Assembly (NCBI GenBank): GCA_029202545.1
Contig: CP119311.1
Location: 3,038,001-3,102,000, forward strand
DNA from: Candidatus Pseudobacter hemicellulosilyticus
Lineage (GTDB): Bacteria > Bacteroidota > Bacteroidia > Chitinophagales > Chitinophagaceae
Direction: 5' to 3'
Length of the DNA stretch: 64,000 bases
Each line of letters opens with the position of its first letter. The first letter of the stretch is position 1. A model generated the notes under the pieces. It had not been told where the DNA came from. It saw only the letters and a list, made by a program, of their open reading frames with translations, and made no database searches. This document shows, one piece after another, positions 42,433 to 51,329 of the stretch. The position numbers and the translations under genes were made by a program.

Positions 42433-42581
42433 CCCAAAACTTTACAGGGACTCCTGGCCGGCGTGCTTTAACATATAAGCCTCCTGGCCGGACAGCCCGT
42501 GGCAACCTGCGGCAGGAGCTGCCCGCGAAAGCCTGGAAATACCGGCTGCCTGCCTTCTATTTTATTGCGTAACCATTTAGT

Positions 42582-43508
42582 ATGAATACAAGTATTGTCA
42601 GGATCGAGAAACTATGGCACCGCTATAGCCGGGCCTGGGCTATCCGGGATATCAACCTGGAGATCCGGAGTAAGGGTGTCACCGGCCTGCTGGGCTCCAA
42701 CGGGGCCGGCAAGTCCACCACCATGAATATCCTTTGCGGGGTGCTGAAGCAAACCAAGGGCACCGTGGAGATCAACGGGATCAATCTGCGCGACAACCCC
42801 CTGGAAGCCAAAAAACAGATCGGCTTCCTGCCGCAGAACGCGCCCTTGTACCTGGACCTTACGGTGGATGAGTACCTGCGTCATTGTGCGTACATGCGGC
42901 TGATCCCAAAGGATAAGATTGAAAAGGCCATGACCGAAGCCAAGCAAAGATGCGGCGTAGCGCATTTCAGCAACCGCCTGCTCAAGAACCTCTCGGGCGG
43001 TTATAAGCAGCGCGTAGGCATTGCCCAGGCTATCATCCACCAGCCAAAGCTGGTGGTGCTGGATGAGCCCACCAATGGACTGGACCCCAACCAGATTGCC
43101 GAAGTGCGCAACCTGATAAAGGAGATAGGAGAGGATAGGTCCGTGATCTTTTCTTCCCATATCCTTTCTGAAGTGCAGGCCACCTGCGATACCATCCGGA
43201 TGATTGAAGCCGGTGACGTGGTGTTCAGCGGATCGGTGGATGATTTCAATAACTATATCGCGCCTTCTTCCATGATCCTTTTCCTGGAAAATGCGCCTTC
43301 ACCGGCGGAATTGCAGGCCATCCCCGGCATCACCAAAGTAGAGCTGCTGGCCCGCAACAAGGTCCGCCTGCATTTTGACGGACCGCCTGCTATTGCCGAA
43401 GCGGTCATTGCCCGCGGCGTGGAGCAGGGATGGCGGATGCAGGAGCTGCACCTGGAGCGCAGCTCGCTGGAGGAAATTTTTGCCCGATTATCGAACAAGA
43501 CCAAATAA
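42582..43508 (+). CDS. gldA: GldA-like ABC transporter ATP-binding protein
   Basis: The 308-aa ATPase has Walker A GSNGAGKST (residues 38-46), signature LSGGYKQRVGIAQA (about 133), Walker B LVVLDEPTNGLDP (about 152) and the H-loop FSSHILSEVQ. It fits the GldA subgroup, the ATPase of the Bacteroidota gliding-motility ABC transporter, though related pairs occur in non-gliding species. The permease/GldG fusion starts 11 bp after its stop, so the two form an operon. It follows the susCD pair but is separated from it by a terminator. Confidence 0.87.
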   Translation: MNTSIVRIEKLWHRYSRAWAIRDINLEIRSKGVTGLLGSNGAGKSTTMNILCGVLKQTKGTVEINGINLRDNPLEAKKQIGFLPQNAPLYLDLTVDEYLRHCAYMRLIPKDKIEKAMTEAKQRCGVAHFSNRLLKNLSGGYKQRVGIAQAIIHQPKLVVLDEPTNGLDPNQIAEVRNLIKEIGEDRSVIFSSHILSEVQATCDTIRMIEAGDVVFSGSVDDFNNYIAPSSMILFLENAPSPAELQAIPGITKVELLARNKVRLHFDGPPAIAEAVIARGVEQGWRMQELHLERSSLEEIFARLSNKTK

Positions 43509-43519
43509 TCTATACGAAT

Positions 43520-45802
43520 ATGAAAATCGCTTTCCGGATAGCCAGGCTGGAGCTGAGCAACTTATTTTATTCGCCCGTAGCCTGGGTAGTGCTGGTCATC
43601 TTTATGATCCAGAGTGGTTTTGAATACAGTACTATGCTGGAGCGCTTTGAACGCGCACAGCAGCTGGGTATGGGCCGCGAGGGGCTGACCAATACCATCT
43701 TTGCGGGTTTTATGGGTGTGTTTGTGAAAATGAAACAGAACCTGTACCTCTATATTCCCCTGCTTACCATGGGACTGATCAGCCGGGAAACCGGCAGCGG
43801 TTCCATCAAGCTGGTCTTCTCCTCACCGGTACGCATCAGCGCCGTGGTATGGGGTAAATACCTGGCCATGGTAGTGTACTGCCTGTTGCTGATGGGCTGC
43901 CTGGTAGTGCTGGGTATTACCAGCGGCCTGCTCATCAAAGATGCGGACCTGCCCTTTATAACCTCCGGTATACTGGGGCTCTTCCTGCAGATCTGCGCCT
44001 ATTCAGCTATCGGCCTGTTCATGTCGGCGCTCACTACCTACCAGGTGGTGGCCGCTATCAGCACGCTGGCCCTGCTGGCCGGTCTGAACTATGTGGGCGG
44101 TCTCTGGCAGGATATGGACTTTGTGCGCGACCTCACCTATTTCCTGTCCATCTCGGGCCGGGTGGACCAGTTCATTGAAGGATTGATCTCTACCAAGGAT
44201 ATTGCTTACTTCCTCATCATTGTAGGCCTCTTTGTGGGCCTCACTATCCTGAAGCTGAAAGGCTCACAGGAATCCAGGTCCAAAGCCCTCAACGCTACCC
44301 TGTACACCTGCCTGGTGGCCGGCGCCCTGCTCCTGGGTTATATCAGCTCAAGGCCTGTACTGGTGGGCTATAAGGATATGACGGCCAACAAAAGCAGGAC
44401 CCTGACAGAGAACAGCCAGGCTATCCTGAAACAATTGAAAAAGCCGCTGAAGGTGACTACCTATGTCAACCTGCTGGATGTGAATTATTATTCCGGCCTG
44501 CCTGCTTCGCGTAATAACGACCTGGCCCGGTACGACCGCTACTTTCGTTTCAAGAACGATATCAGCGTGGATTATGTATACTACTATGATACGGCCAATA
44601 ACCCGGACCTGTACCAGCGCAACAAAGGACTGGGCACGGCGGCCCTGGCCAAAAAAATGGCCAGCACCATGAAGCTGGACATCAATATGTTCCTGACCCC
44701 TGCGCAGATCAGAGAGCGGATCAACCTGGAACCGGAACAGAACCGGCTGGTCAGGGTGCTGGAGCATGATGGGAAGACCAGCATGCTGCGCATGTATGAC
44801 GATCTCATGCGGCAGCCCAATGAAAAAGAGTTTGCAGCCGCTCTCAAAAGACTGGCGGCCCCTTCGCCCAAAATTGTCTTTACCAAAGGGCATAATGAAA
44901 GGAGTATCCGCCGTATGGGCGACCAGGACTATAAACTGGCCACTTCCGAGATCACGTTCCGGTATTCACTGGTGAACCAGGGTTTTGACGTGGCAGAGGT
45001 ATCGCTGGAGCAGGAAGCCATACCTGCGGATGCAGCGGTGCTGGTAGTTGCCGATCCGGCTGCGGCCTTCAGTGCAGCGGAGCTGGAAAAGCTACAGCAG
45101 TTCATAGGGGCTGGTGGGAATCTTTTTATTTTGGGCGAACCAAAAAAACAATCGCTCCTGAATCCCCTGCTGGCGGAACTGGGCGTGCAGCTGGATCCCG
45201 GCGTGGTATTGCAGCAGAGCGCAGATTTTGCGCCCGCTCTTTTCCAGACCCTGCCTGCTAAAACAGGTATAGCACTGATAGGGGGCAAGTCGCTGGCGCG
45301 CCTGCGGAATAAAGTGATCTTTCCTTCGGCCACCACTATCAGCTGGTCCGCGGGTAGTCCCTTTACTATTACGCCGCTGATCAGTATGGATAGCGCCAGC
45401 CTGGTGCGGACCGCGCCGGTGGAGGATAGCCTGCGATCAGTAAATTTCACAGCAGCTTTACAGGATAAACAAGGGGCCTTCCCGGTGGTAGTGGCCCTGA
45501 CGCGTACACTGAATAATAAGGAGCAGCGTATTGTGGTAGCTGGTGATGCGGATTTTATGAGCAATACGGAACTGCTGCGCAGCAATCCGCAGTCCGGGAA
45601 TTTCCTGTTCACCACAGAGCTGTTCCGGTGGTTCTCTTATGATGCGTTTCCGATTGAGATCTATCGTAATCCTATGACGGATGATGCCATTCTTACCAAT
45701 GACGCCGGTGTGAACCGGGTGAAATGGTTACTGGTGGGTGTGCTGCCGGCTATCCTGGTAGCGGGTGTAGCACTGATGCTGTTGAGGCGGAAGCGCAGAT
45801 AA
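43520..45802 (+). CDS. fused GldF/GldG-like ABC permease
   Basis: The 760-aa protein has an ABC-2 permease part with six membrane helices (about residues 1-255; e.g. LFYSPVAWVVLVIFMIQSGFEY and GSGSIKLVFSSPVRISAVVWGKYLAM). A GldG-type auxiliary domain follows (about 270-725, beginning KDMTANKSRTLTENSQAILKQLKKPLKVTTYVNLLD), then a C-terminal helix (WLLVGVLPAILVAGVALMLL). GldF and GldG are separate proteins in Flavobacterium; the fusion is common in Chitinophagaceae. ATG 43520 is chosen; extra upstream codons overlap gldA in another frame. Gliding is possible but not shown. Confidence 0.86.
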   Translation: MKIAFRIARLELSNLFYSPVAWVVLVIFMIQSGFEYSTMLERFERAQQLGMGREGLTNTIFAGFMGVFVKMKQNLYLYIPLLTMGLISRETGSGSIKLVFSSPVRISAVVWGKYLAMVVYCLLLMGCLVVLGITSGLLIKDADLPFITSGILGLFLQICAYSAIGLFMSALTTYQVVAAISTLALLAGLNYVGGLWQDMDFVRDLTYFLSISGRVDQFIEGLISTKDIAYFLIIVGLFVGLTILKLKGSQESRSKALNATLYTCLVAGALLLGYISSRPVLVGYKDMTANKSRTLTENSQAILKQLKKPLKVTTYVNLLDVNYYSGLPASRNNDLARYDRYFRFKNDISVDYVYYYDTANNPDLYQRNKGLGTAALAKKMASTMKLDINMFLTPAQIRERINLEPEQNRLVRVLEHDGKTSMLRMYDDLMRQPNEKEFAAALKRLAAPSPKIVFTKGHNERSIRRMGDQDYKLATSEITFRYSLVNQGFDVAEVSLEQEAIPADAAVLVVADPAAAFSAAELEKLQQFIGAGGNLFILGEPKKQSLLNPLLAELGVQLDPGVVLQQSADFAPALFQTLPAKTGIALIGGKSLARLRNKVIFPSATTISWSAGSPFTITPLISMDSASLVRTAPVEDSLRSVNFTAALQDKQGAFPVVVALTRTLNNKEQRIVVAGDADFMSNTELLRSNPQSGNFLFTTELFRWFSYDAFPIEIYRNPMTDDAILTNDAGVNRVKWLLVGVLPAILVAGVALMLLRRKRR

Positions 45803-45820
45803 CAGGCTTCTCAAAATAGC

Positions 45821-45850
45821 AAAGCCCCGGTAATGTCCGGGGCTTTTTTT
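45821..45850 (+). terminator. intrinsic terminator after the gld-like pair
   Basis: AAAGCCCCGG-TAATGT-CCGGGGCTTT is a perfect 10-bp stem with a run of seven T. Confidence 0.93.
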
Positions 45851-45950
45851 ATGGGGAGATGAGATAAAGTCTTTGTTAGCCGGCAGAAAACAATTGCGGG
45901 GAAGATCCTTGCCAGGGGCTGCCGGTAAACCTTTTAAAGGCGTTTTCAGC

Positions 45951-46427
45951 TCAGCTGTTCAGCTTAAAAATGCTATAGTTGAGGATTGTTGCAAAACTTA
46001 CCCAACTGATATACGGTACCAGCAGCCAGGCCGCGGGTTTGCTCACCCGCGCAAAAGCAAAGATGGTACACAGGATAGCCAGCCAGAGCAGGACGATCTC
46101 TACCAGCGCCCAGCCGATCTGGTGCTGATCAAAAAAGATAAAGGACCAGAAAAAGTTCAGCACCAGCTGTACGGCAAACCATATGCTGGCAATGGTGCGC
46201 TGCAGCGTGGCGGGGCGCAGCCAGACCAGGAACAGCGCCACACCCATCATGATATACAGGAGGGTCCACACGGGTCCAAAGACGGCGTCAGGCGGATTCC
46301 AGGAAGGTTTCTTGATAGTAGTATACCAGCCTTCAACAGCCGGCATGGTAAAGAAACTGGAAGTATACCCTACCAGTAAGGGCAGGCCGATGGCAATGAT
46401 GAATTTGGCAATGGTCATGGCTTTCAT
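45951..46427 (-). CDS. tspO: TspO/MBR-family membrane protein
   Basis: The 158-aa protein has five membrane helices and the TspO pattern: WYTTIKKPSWNPPDAVFGPVWTLLYIMMGVALFLVW, LVLNFFWSFIFFDQHQIGWALVEI and YISWVSFATILNYSIFKLN. TspO proteins bind porphyrins and cholesterol-like ligands in the membrane and are linked with stress and tetrapyrrole control. It is 34 bp downstream of a small lipoprotein gene on the same strand. ATG 46427 is used; an ATG three codons on is possible. Confidence 0.94.
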   Translation of the reverse strand: MKAMTIAKFIIAIGLPLLVGYTSSFFTMPAVEGWYTTIKKPSWNPPDAVFGPVWTLLYIMMGVALFLVWLRPATLQRTIASIWFAVQLVLNFFWSFIFFDQHQIGWALVEIVLLWLAILCTIFAFARVSKPAAWLLVPYISWVSFATILNYSIFKLNS

Positions 46428-46460
46428 ACCCTGGCCGGCACCAATCTCATGCCAGCGGGG

Positions 46461-46823
46461 TTACTGCAATTCCCGGACGGTAATATGCGCTTCCGTACCA
46501 ATGGTGAGGGTATCGCCTTTTACAGAAAGGGTATCGCCTACTTTGGCGTTTCGGTACTGGCTATGGTCTTTCAGGTTGGCATGACTGATAGTGACAAAGA
46601 CAGTCTGGCTATCGGTAGTGATCAGTTTGGCGGTATAGCCATCCTTTCCGCGCTGGATAGATGCCACTTTGCCGGTCACAGCACGCATTTCAGGTGCAGG
46701 AGCGGTGGTCAGCGTGTCTTGGCCGGTGGCCAGGGAGTCAATAGGGTCAGGCTGGTTGGTATTGTTGGTATCTGTGCAGGCTATAGCCAGTAAAAGCGCG
46801 CCGGCGGTAATGAGTTGTTTCAT
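46461..46823 (-). CDS. small lipoprotein with OB-like fold
   Basis: The 120-aa product has a signal peptide MKQLITAGALLLAIAC with lipobox A-I-A-C at residue 16. An acidic Thr/Asn-rich linker (TDTNNTNQPDPIDSLATGQD) comes next. The mature domain VTGKVASIQRGKDGYTAKLITTDSQTVFVTISHANL looks like a small five-stranded barrel. Function is unknown. It is upstream of tspO with a 34-bp gap, so it may be co-expressed with it. Confidence 0.65.
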   Translation of the reverse strand: MKQLITAGALLLAIACTDTNNTNQPDPIDSLATGQDTLTTAPAPEMRAVTGKVASIQRGKDGYTAKLITTDSQTVFVTISHANLKDHSQYRNAKVGDTLSVKGDTLTIGTEAHITVRELQ

Positions 46824-46920
46824 GATCCTTCAGTTTGTGGCGGTCAAAAATAAGATTTTACCGCCTGGTAAATAAAAGCCCTTAGGCCGGAGCAAGAACC
46901 AGGCCGTTTACGGGCCAGCA

Positions 46921-47955
46921 TTATTTTTTATGGGCTACTGATTGCCGGATAAAGAGTTCGGGTTCCAGGACTTTGGTCTGGAATTCGGTGACGGGCCGTT
47001 TGCTTTCAATGAGCTGCAGCAGCAATTCCGTGGAGATCTGGCCCATTTCAAAAGCGGGTTGCCGCACCACGGTGAGCGGTGGACCTATCAGGTCAGCGAT
47101 ATCGGTATTGGAAAAACCTACTACGGAGATCTCTTCAGGGATGCGGATGCCTTTGGCCTTGAGTACTTTCAGGCAGCCGGTGGTGAGCTTATCGCTGCTG
47201 GCAAAAATAGCTTCGGGTGGATCTGGCAGGTTGAGCAGGGTATTCATGCCGGCCTCCACTTCTTCAAAGACCATCCCGCCATAATCACAGTGCTGCACCA
47301 GCTGTTCATCAAAGGGCAGGTTGTTGGCCGCCAGGGCTTCCTTATAACCCGAGAGCCGGCCGCTGGTAATAGAGAGATAGGGTGAATTGGTGAGTACGGC
47401 TATCCTGTGGTGCCCATTTTGGATCAGGTGTTCGGTGGCGGCATAGGAGCCTTTGAAATTATCCACTACTACCTTATGGGTGTCAATTTCGTCGGAGATG
47501 CGGTCAAAGAAAACGATGGGCAGTCCTTTGGCGCTGAGGGCCTTGAGGTGACTGATATCCTTGGTCTCTGTGGACAGGGAGATCAGCAGGCCGTCTACCG
47601 AGCGGGAGGCCAGGTACTGGAGGTCTATGAACTCACGGTCGTAGGATTCCCGGCTCTGGGAAATGATCACATTATAGCCGCGGTCGTAGGCAATGGATTC
47701 AATACCGTTAATGACCTGTGAGAAAAAATTATTGGCTATTTCGCAGACCACGATGCCGATACTGCGGCTACGCCTTTCTTTGAGACTGAGGGCGATGGGA
47801 TTGGGCCGGTAATTGAGCCTTTCGGCGCATTCCAGCACCAGCTGCTTGGTTTCGGGGCTGATCTCATAGCTGTCGCGCAGGGCACGGGACACTGTGGAGG
47901 TAGAGATACCCAGGGCCTGGGCTATATCCTTGATGGTGACAACTTCAAATTTCAT
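46921..47955 (-). CDS. LacI-family transcriptional regulator, probable uronate regulator
   Basis: The 344-aa protein has the LacI helix-turn-helix and hinge at residues 5-58 (VTIKDIAQALGISTSTVSRALRDSYEISPETKQLVLECAERLNYRPNPIALSL) and a periplasmic-binding-protein-like effector domain with FFDRISDEIDTHKVVVDNFKGSY. It is divergent from the pectate lyase-esterase gene with a 247-bp shared gap that holds several dyads. Control of the pectin/uronate genes, with a uronate intermediate as effector, is inferred from this layout. A perfect GTAAAC/GTTTAC dyad (48049-48065) lies about 95 bp upstream of its start and may be an autoregulatory site. Confidence 0.92.
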   Translation of the reverse strand: MKFEVVTIKDIAQALGISTSTVSRALRDSYEISPETKQLVLECAERLNYRPNPIALSLKERRSRSIGIVVCEIANNFFSQVINGIESIAYDRGYNVIISQSRESYDREFIDLQYLASRSVDGLLISLSTETKDISHLKALSAKGLPIVFFDRISDEIDTHKVVVDNFKGSYAATEHLIQNGHHRIAVLTNSPYLSITSGRLSGYKEALAANNLPFDEQLVQHCDYGGMVFEEVEAGMNTLLNLPDPPEAIFASSDKLTTGCLKVLKAKGIRIPEEISVVGFSNTDIADLIGPPLTVVRQPAFEMGQISTELLLQLIESKRPVTEFQTKVLEPELFIRQSVAHKK

Positions 47956-48048
47956 AGCAGCAATAAGAGCAAAATAAGGTTTTTATCGGTCCGGAAGGGT
48001 TAAAAATACGATTTTACAGGATATGGTGCAGGGCTATTGTCCAGGCCT

Positions 48049-48065
48049 GTAAACTACCCGTTTAC
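48049..48065. promoter_or_regulatory. GTAAAC-5 bp-GTTTAC dyad between lacI and the pectate lyase gene
   Basis: A perfect 6-bp inverted repeat, extended outward to 8 of 9 matches (CCTGTAAAC against CCAGTAAAC). Its position between divergent genes suits a LacI-type operator. Confidence 0.4.
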
Positions 48066-48080
48066 TGGGATCGTTGTCGG

Positions 48081-48100
48081 GAACGATTGCGTAAATAAAC
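48081..48100 (+). promoter_or_regulatory. putative operator shared with uronate locus A
   Basis: GAACGATTGCGTAAATAAAC is 17 of 18 identical, over ACGWTTGCGTAAATAAAC, to the site upstream of uxaB copy 1 (12571-12588). It ends 102 bp before the pectate lyase start. Confidence 0.5.
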
Positions 48101-48128
48101 TGCGGGAAATAAGTGGGTTAATCCGAAA

Positions 48129-48140
48129 TTAACGTTTACC
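48129..48140 (+). promoter_or_regulatory. CG-centred half-dyad upstream of the pectate lyase gene
   Basis: TTAACGTTTACC carries AACGTT with a GTTTAC half-site like that at 48060. It is possibly a third regulator contact. Confidence 0.3.
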
Positions 48141-48202
48141 ATTGATTTCAATTAGTGGCCCCGGGCGCGGCCCCTGGCCATCCTGAAACGATTGTAAGTA
48201 AT

Positions 48203-50536
48203 ATGAAATTTCCCGTACTGATGAGCTTATTGCTGGTTGCCGGCGTTCCATCCCTGGCGCAACCATCAGCAACCGGTGATAACCGGTTACCGGTCGCTTT
48301 TCCCGGCGCAGAAGGTTATGGCAAATATGCTACCGGCGGCCGCGGCGGCCGGGTGATCCTGGTCACCAACCTGGACGATAGCGGACCAGGCAGTTTCAGG
48401 GCAGCCGCCATTGCCAATGGCAAACGGATCATTGTGTTTACGGTGTCAGGCACCATCCATCTCCAGTCGAATATCACCATTAAAGGCGATGTAACCATTG
48501 CAGGGCAAACAGCCCCCGGCGATGGGATCTGCCTGGCCGATAGATCCGTGGGCATCGGCGGTGATAACGTGATCATCCGGTACCTGCGCTTCCGCATGGG
48601 CGACCGCCACGAGAAAAATGAAAAAGTGGATGGCAACGGCGGTAATGACGCCTTCGGCTTTACCCGAAAAAAGAACGTGATCATTGATCATTGCAGCCTC
48701 AGCTGGAGTACGGATGAAGTGTTGTCCGTCTATAGCGGGGATAGCACCACGCTGCAATGGAATATTATAGCAGAACCCCTCAACTACTCCTATCATTTTG
48801 AAGCAGGCGATCAGGATTTCGAACACCACGGTTATGGTGGCATCTGGGGTGGCCAACGCCTGTCAGCCCACCATAACCTCTTTGCCCATTGCCAGAACAG
48901 GACGCCCCGCTTCAATGGCATCCGCACTTCGCCCAATGAATCCGTAGACTACCGCAATAACGTGATCTATAACTGGGGCGGCAACAATGTGTATGCCGGT
49001 GAAGGCGGTTCCTATAACATCGTCAACAATTATTATAAGTACGGGCCGGAGACCAAAAAGTCGGTGCGCTCCAGGATCTGCAACCCGGGCAGGACCAAGG
49101 ACATTCCCTTTGGCAGCTGGTATGTGGCGGGCAATACTGTAGACCTGGACCCGGAAGTAACGGACAATAACCGGCAGGGCGTACATTTTGATAAGGACGT
49201 GATTGACCAGGATACGGTGGGCGTGCTGCAGAGCCGGCCCTTTGCTATGGAATCCCTGCCGGAGCAATCGGCCCGGGAGGCCTATACCGCTGTGCTGCTG
49301 GGCGCCGGCGCCAGTTTCCGCCGGGATACGCTGGATGCCCGCATTGTCCAGGATGTGCGGCTGCGCAGCGGCCGGTTCATTGATGTGCAGGGCGGCTTCC
49401 CCCATGGAACGCCCTATGAACAATCCGCCATTGCCTGGCCTGTCTTGCAGGCGCTGCAGGCGCCAATTGACCACGACCAGGACGGTATGCCGGACGATTG
49501 GGAAAAAGCAAAAGGACTGAACCCCGATGATCCCAAAGATGCCGCCGGCTACCAGCTGGACAGGCACTACACCAATATTGAGGTCTATAGCAACAGCCTG
49601 CTGGAAAGAGAGCCCTCCTGGAGCGGGTTGACCCAACAGCGGGACACCAGCTACAACATACACAGTGAATACCGCAAACTGCTCAAAAATTACCCGGACC
49701 TGTCGATAGCAAGGGTACAGCCTTCAAAAGGGGTGAAGGTCAAAAAAGGCCTGGTCTATTGCAGGCGCAACCGGCATGGACTGGCCGTGGATGTTTTTTA
49801 TCCATCGGAGAAAAAAACAATTTCCCGCAAGACCATCATCCTGGTGCATGGCGGCGGCTGGCGCAGCGGCAGCCGGGAAATGATGTATCCGCTGGCGCAA
49901 AGGCTGGCGGCCCTGGGGTATGTTTGCTTTGTACCCGAATACCGGCTCAGCACCGAAGCGGTGTATCCCGCGGCTCTGCACGATCTCAAAGCCTGTGTGC
50001 GCTGGGTGCGGCAATCGGCCGATAAATACGATCTGGATACCGATGGGATAGTGATAGCCGGCCATTCAGCAGGTGGCCAGCTGGCGGCCCTGCTGGGGGT
50101 AACCAATGACCAGCCGGCATTTACGGATGTGGTCTGCAATACCTGTTACGCAGACCGTGTACAGGCCATCGTGGATATTGACGGCACGCTCTCCTTCGTT
50201 CATAAGGAATCAGGAGAAGGGGACGACAGCAAAAAAGTTTCTGCGGCCACCCATTGGTTCGCCCATACAAAAAAGGAATACTACACGCTTTGGGAAAGGG
50301 CTTCTCCGCTGTCACATGCAGGTCCTCATACGCCGCCGGTCCTGTTCCTGAACAGTGCCGTGGCGCGCATGCATGCGGGGCAGGATGATTTTATACGGGT
50401 GCTTGACCAGTACGGTATCCGGCATGCGGTAAAACAATATGCCGGCGCGCCCCATTCTTTTTGTTTATTTGAACCCTGGATCAATACAACCGTGCAGGAT
50501 ATAGATGAATTTATACAGAACCTGTTTGCCTCCTAA
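48203..50536 (+). CDS. pectate lyase (PL1-like) fused to an alpha/beta-hydrolase esterase
   Basis: The 777-aa secreted protein has signal peptide MKFPVLMSLLLVAGVPSLAQ. Residues about 30-415 are a PL1-type beta-helix (VAFPGAEGYGKYATGGRGGRVILVTNLDDSGPGSFRAA; GGNDAFGFTRKKNVIIDHCSLSWSTDE). DHDQDGMPDDWE (423-434) is a calcium-type loop typical of Bacteroidota lyases of this kind. Residues about 510-777 form an alpha/beta hydrolase with oxyanion motif HGGGW (549-553), nucleophile G-H-S-A-G-G (Ser622) and a late His (about 751). It probably cuts polygalacturonate and removes acetyl or methyl groups in one polypeptide. ATG 48203 gives a clean signal peptide. First gene of locus B, divergent from lacI. 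Confidence 0.88.
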   Translation: MKFPVLMSLLLVAGVPSLAQPSATGDNRLPVAFPGAEGYGKYATGGRGGRVILVTNLDDSGPGSFRAAAIANGKRIIVFTVSGTIHLQSNITIKGDVTIAGQTAPGDGICLADRSVGIGGDNVIIRYLRFRMGDRHEKNEKVDGNGGNDAFGFTRKKNVIIDHCSLSWSTDEVLSVYSGDSTTLQWNIIAEPLNYSYHFEAGDQDFEHHGYGGIWGGQRLSAHHNLFAHCQNRTPRFNGIRTSPNESVDYRNNVIYNWGGNNVYAGEGGSYNIVNNYYKYGPETKKSVRSRICNPGRTKDIPFGSWYVAGNTVDLDPEVTDNNRQGVHFDKDVIDQDTVGVLQSRPFAMESLPEQSAREAYTAVLLGAGASFRRDTLDARIVQDVRLRSGRFIDVQGGFPHGTPYEQSAIAWPVLQALQAPIDHDQDGMPDDWEKAKGLNPDDPKDAAGYQLDRHYTNIEVYSNSLLEREPSWSGLTQQRDTSYNIHSEYRKLLKNYPDLSIARVQPSKGVKVKKGLVYCRRNRHGLAVDVFYPSEKKTISRKTIILVHGGGWRSGSREMMYPLAQRLAALGYVCFVPEYRLSTEAVYPAALHDLKACVRWVRQSADKYDLDTDGIVIAGHSAGGQLAALLGVTNDQPAFTDVVCNTCYADRVQAIVDIDGTLSFVHKESGEGDDSKKVSAATHWFAHTKKEYYTLWERASPLSHAGPHTPPVLFLNSAVARMHAGQDDFIRVLDQYGIRHAVKQYAGAPHSFCLFEPWINTTVQDIDEFIQNLFAS

Positions 50537-50550
50537 AAAAAATTGGATCA

Positions 50551-51321
50551 ATGAAGACCTTACGACTTTCCTACTTTTTAGTACCACTCTGCTGCCTGCT
50601 GGCCTTTGCCCTGCCGCCCCGGAAAAAAATACGCATCTGGATGATCGGCGACAGCACCATGAGCATCAAATCCATGCGGGCAGCGCCGGAAACCGGCTGG
50701 GGCATGCCTTTTGTGGCTTTCTGGGATTCCACCGTCAGGGTGGAGAACCGTGCTTTGAATGGCCGCAGCACCCGGACCTTTATCGGTGAGCAGCACTGGC
50801 AGGCCGTGGCCGACAGCCTCCAGGCCGATGATTACGTACTGATGCAGTTTGGCCATAATGATGAGGCTAAAGGCCCCCGCTATGCGGAGCGGTCTGCTTC
50901 TGTGCCCGACTATACCCTGAACCTGACCCGCTTCATCAAAGAGACGCGGCAGAAAAATGCACATCCGGTGCTGATCACTCCCGTCACCCGTTTGCGCTTT
51001 GACAGTACAGGCAAGGCGCAGCTAACACATACCGGCTACAGGGAAGCAGTAATGGAACTGGGCAGGCAGCTACAGGTACCCGTGATTGACCTGGACTCCC
51101 TCAGCCGCGGGTTGCTGGAAAAGTATGGGCCTGAGCAGTCAAAACTATTATACCTGCAGCTGGACTCATTGCAGCATCCCAACTACCCGGCCGGGATAAA
51201 GGACGGCACCCATTTCAGTGAACTGGGCGCCAGGCGGATGGCGGAATTAGTACTGGCCGAGATCAGGAGGCAGCAACTGCCCCTGGCAGAACGCATTGTT
51301 GTACCTCCCGCAAAAAAATAA
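50551..51321 (+). CDS. rhamnogalacturonan acetylesterase (CE12-like SGNH hydrolase)
   Basis: The 256-aa protein has a signal peptide and the SGNH blocks: G-D-S-T (Ser35 nucleophile), NGRSTRTF (Gly71), GHNDE (Asn103) and DGTHFSELG (Asp218, His221). The sequence follows RhgT/CE12 enzymes, which remove acetyl groups from rhamnogalacturonan I so that lyases and hydrolases can act. It starts 14 bp after the lyase-esterase fusion and ends 8 bp before the GH43 gene. Periplasmic or surface location is expected. Confidence 0.9.
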   Translation: MKTLRLSYFLVPLCCLLAFALPPRKKIRIWMIGDSTMSIKSMRAAPETGWGMPFVAFWDSTVRVENRALNGRSTRTFIGEQHWQAVADSLQADDYVLMQFGHNDEAKGPRYAERSASVPDYTLNLTRFIKETRQKNAHPVLITPVTRLRFDSTGKAQLTHTGYREAVMELGRQLQVPVIDLDSLSRGLLEKYGPEQSKLLYLQLDSLQHPNYPAGIKDGTHFSELGARRMAELVLAEIRRQQLPLAERIVVPPAKK

Positions 51322-51329
51322 CCACGGCT

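Noticed and set aside
41015..42505. 496-codon open frame on the minus strand opposite susD
   Set aside because: It is an antisense shadow of a clear SusD gene.
42582..45802. proof of gliding motility
   Set aside because: GldA/GldG-like pairs also occur without gliding, and no other gld or spr genes are in the window.
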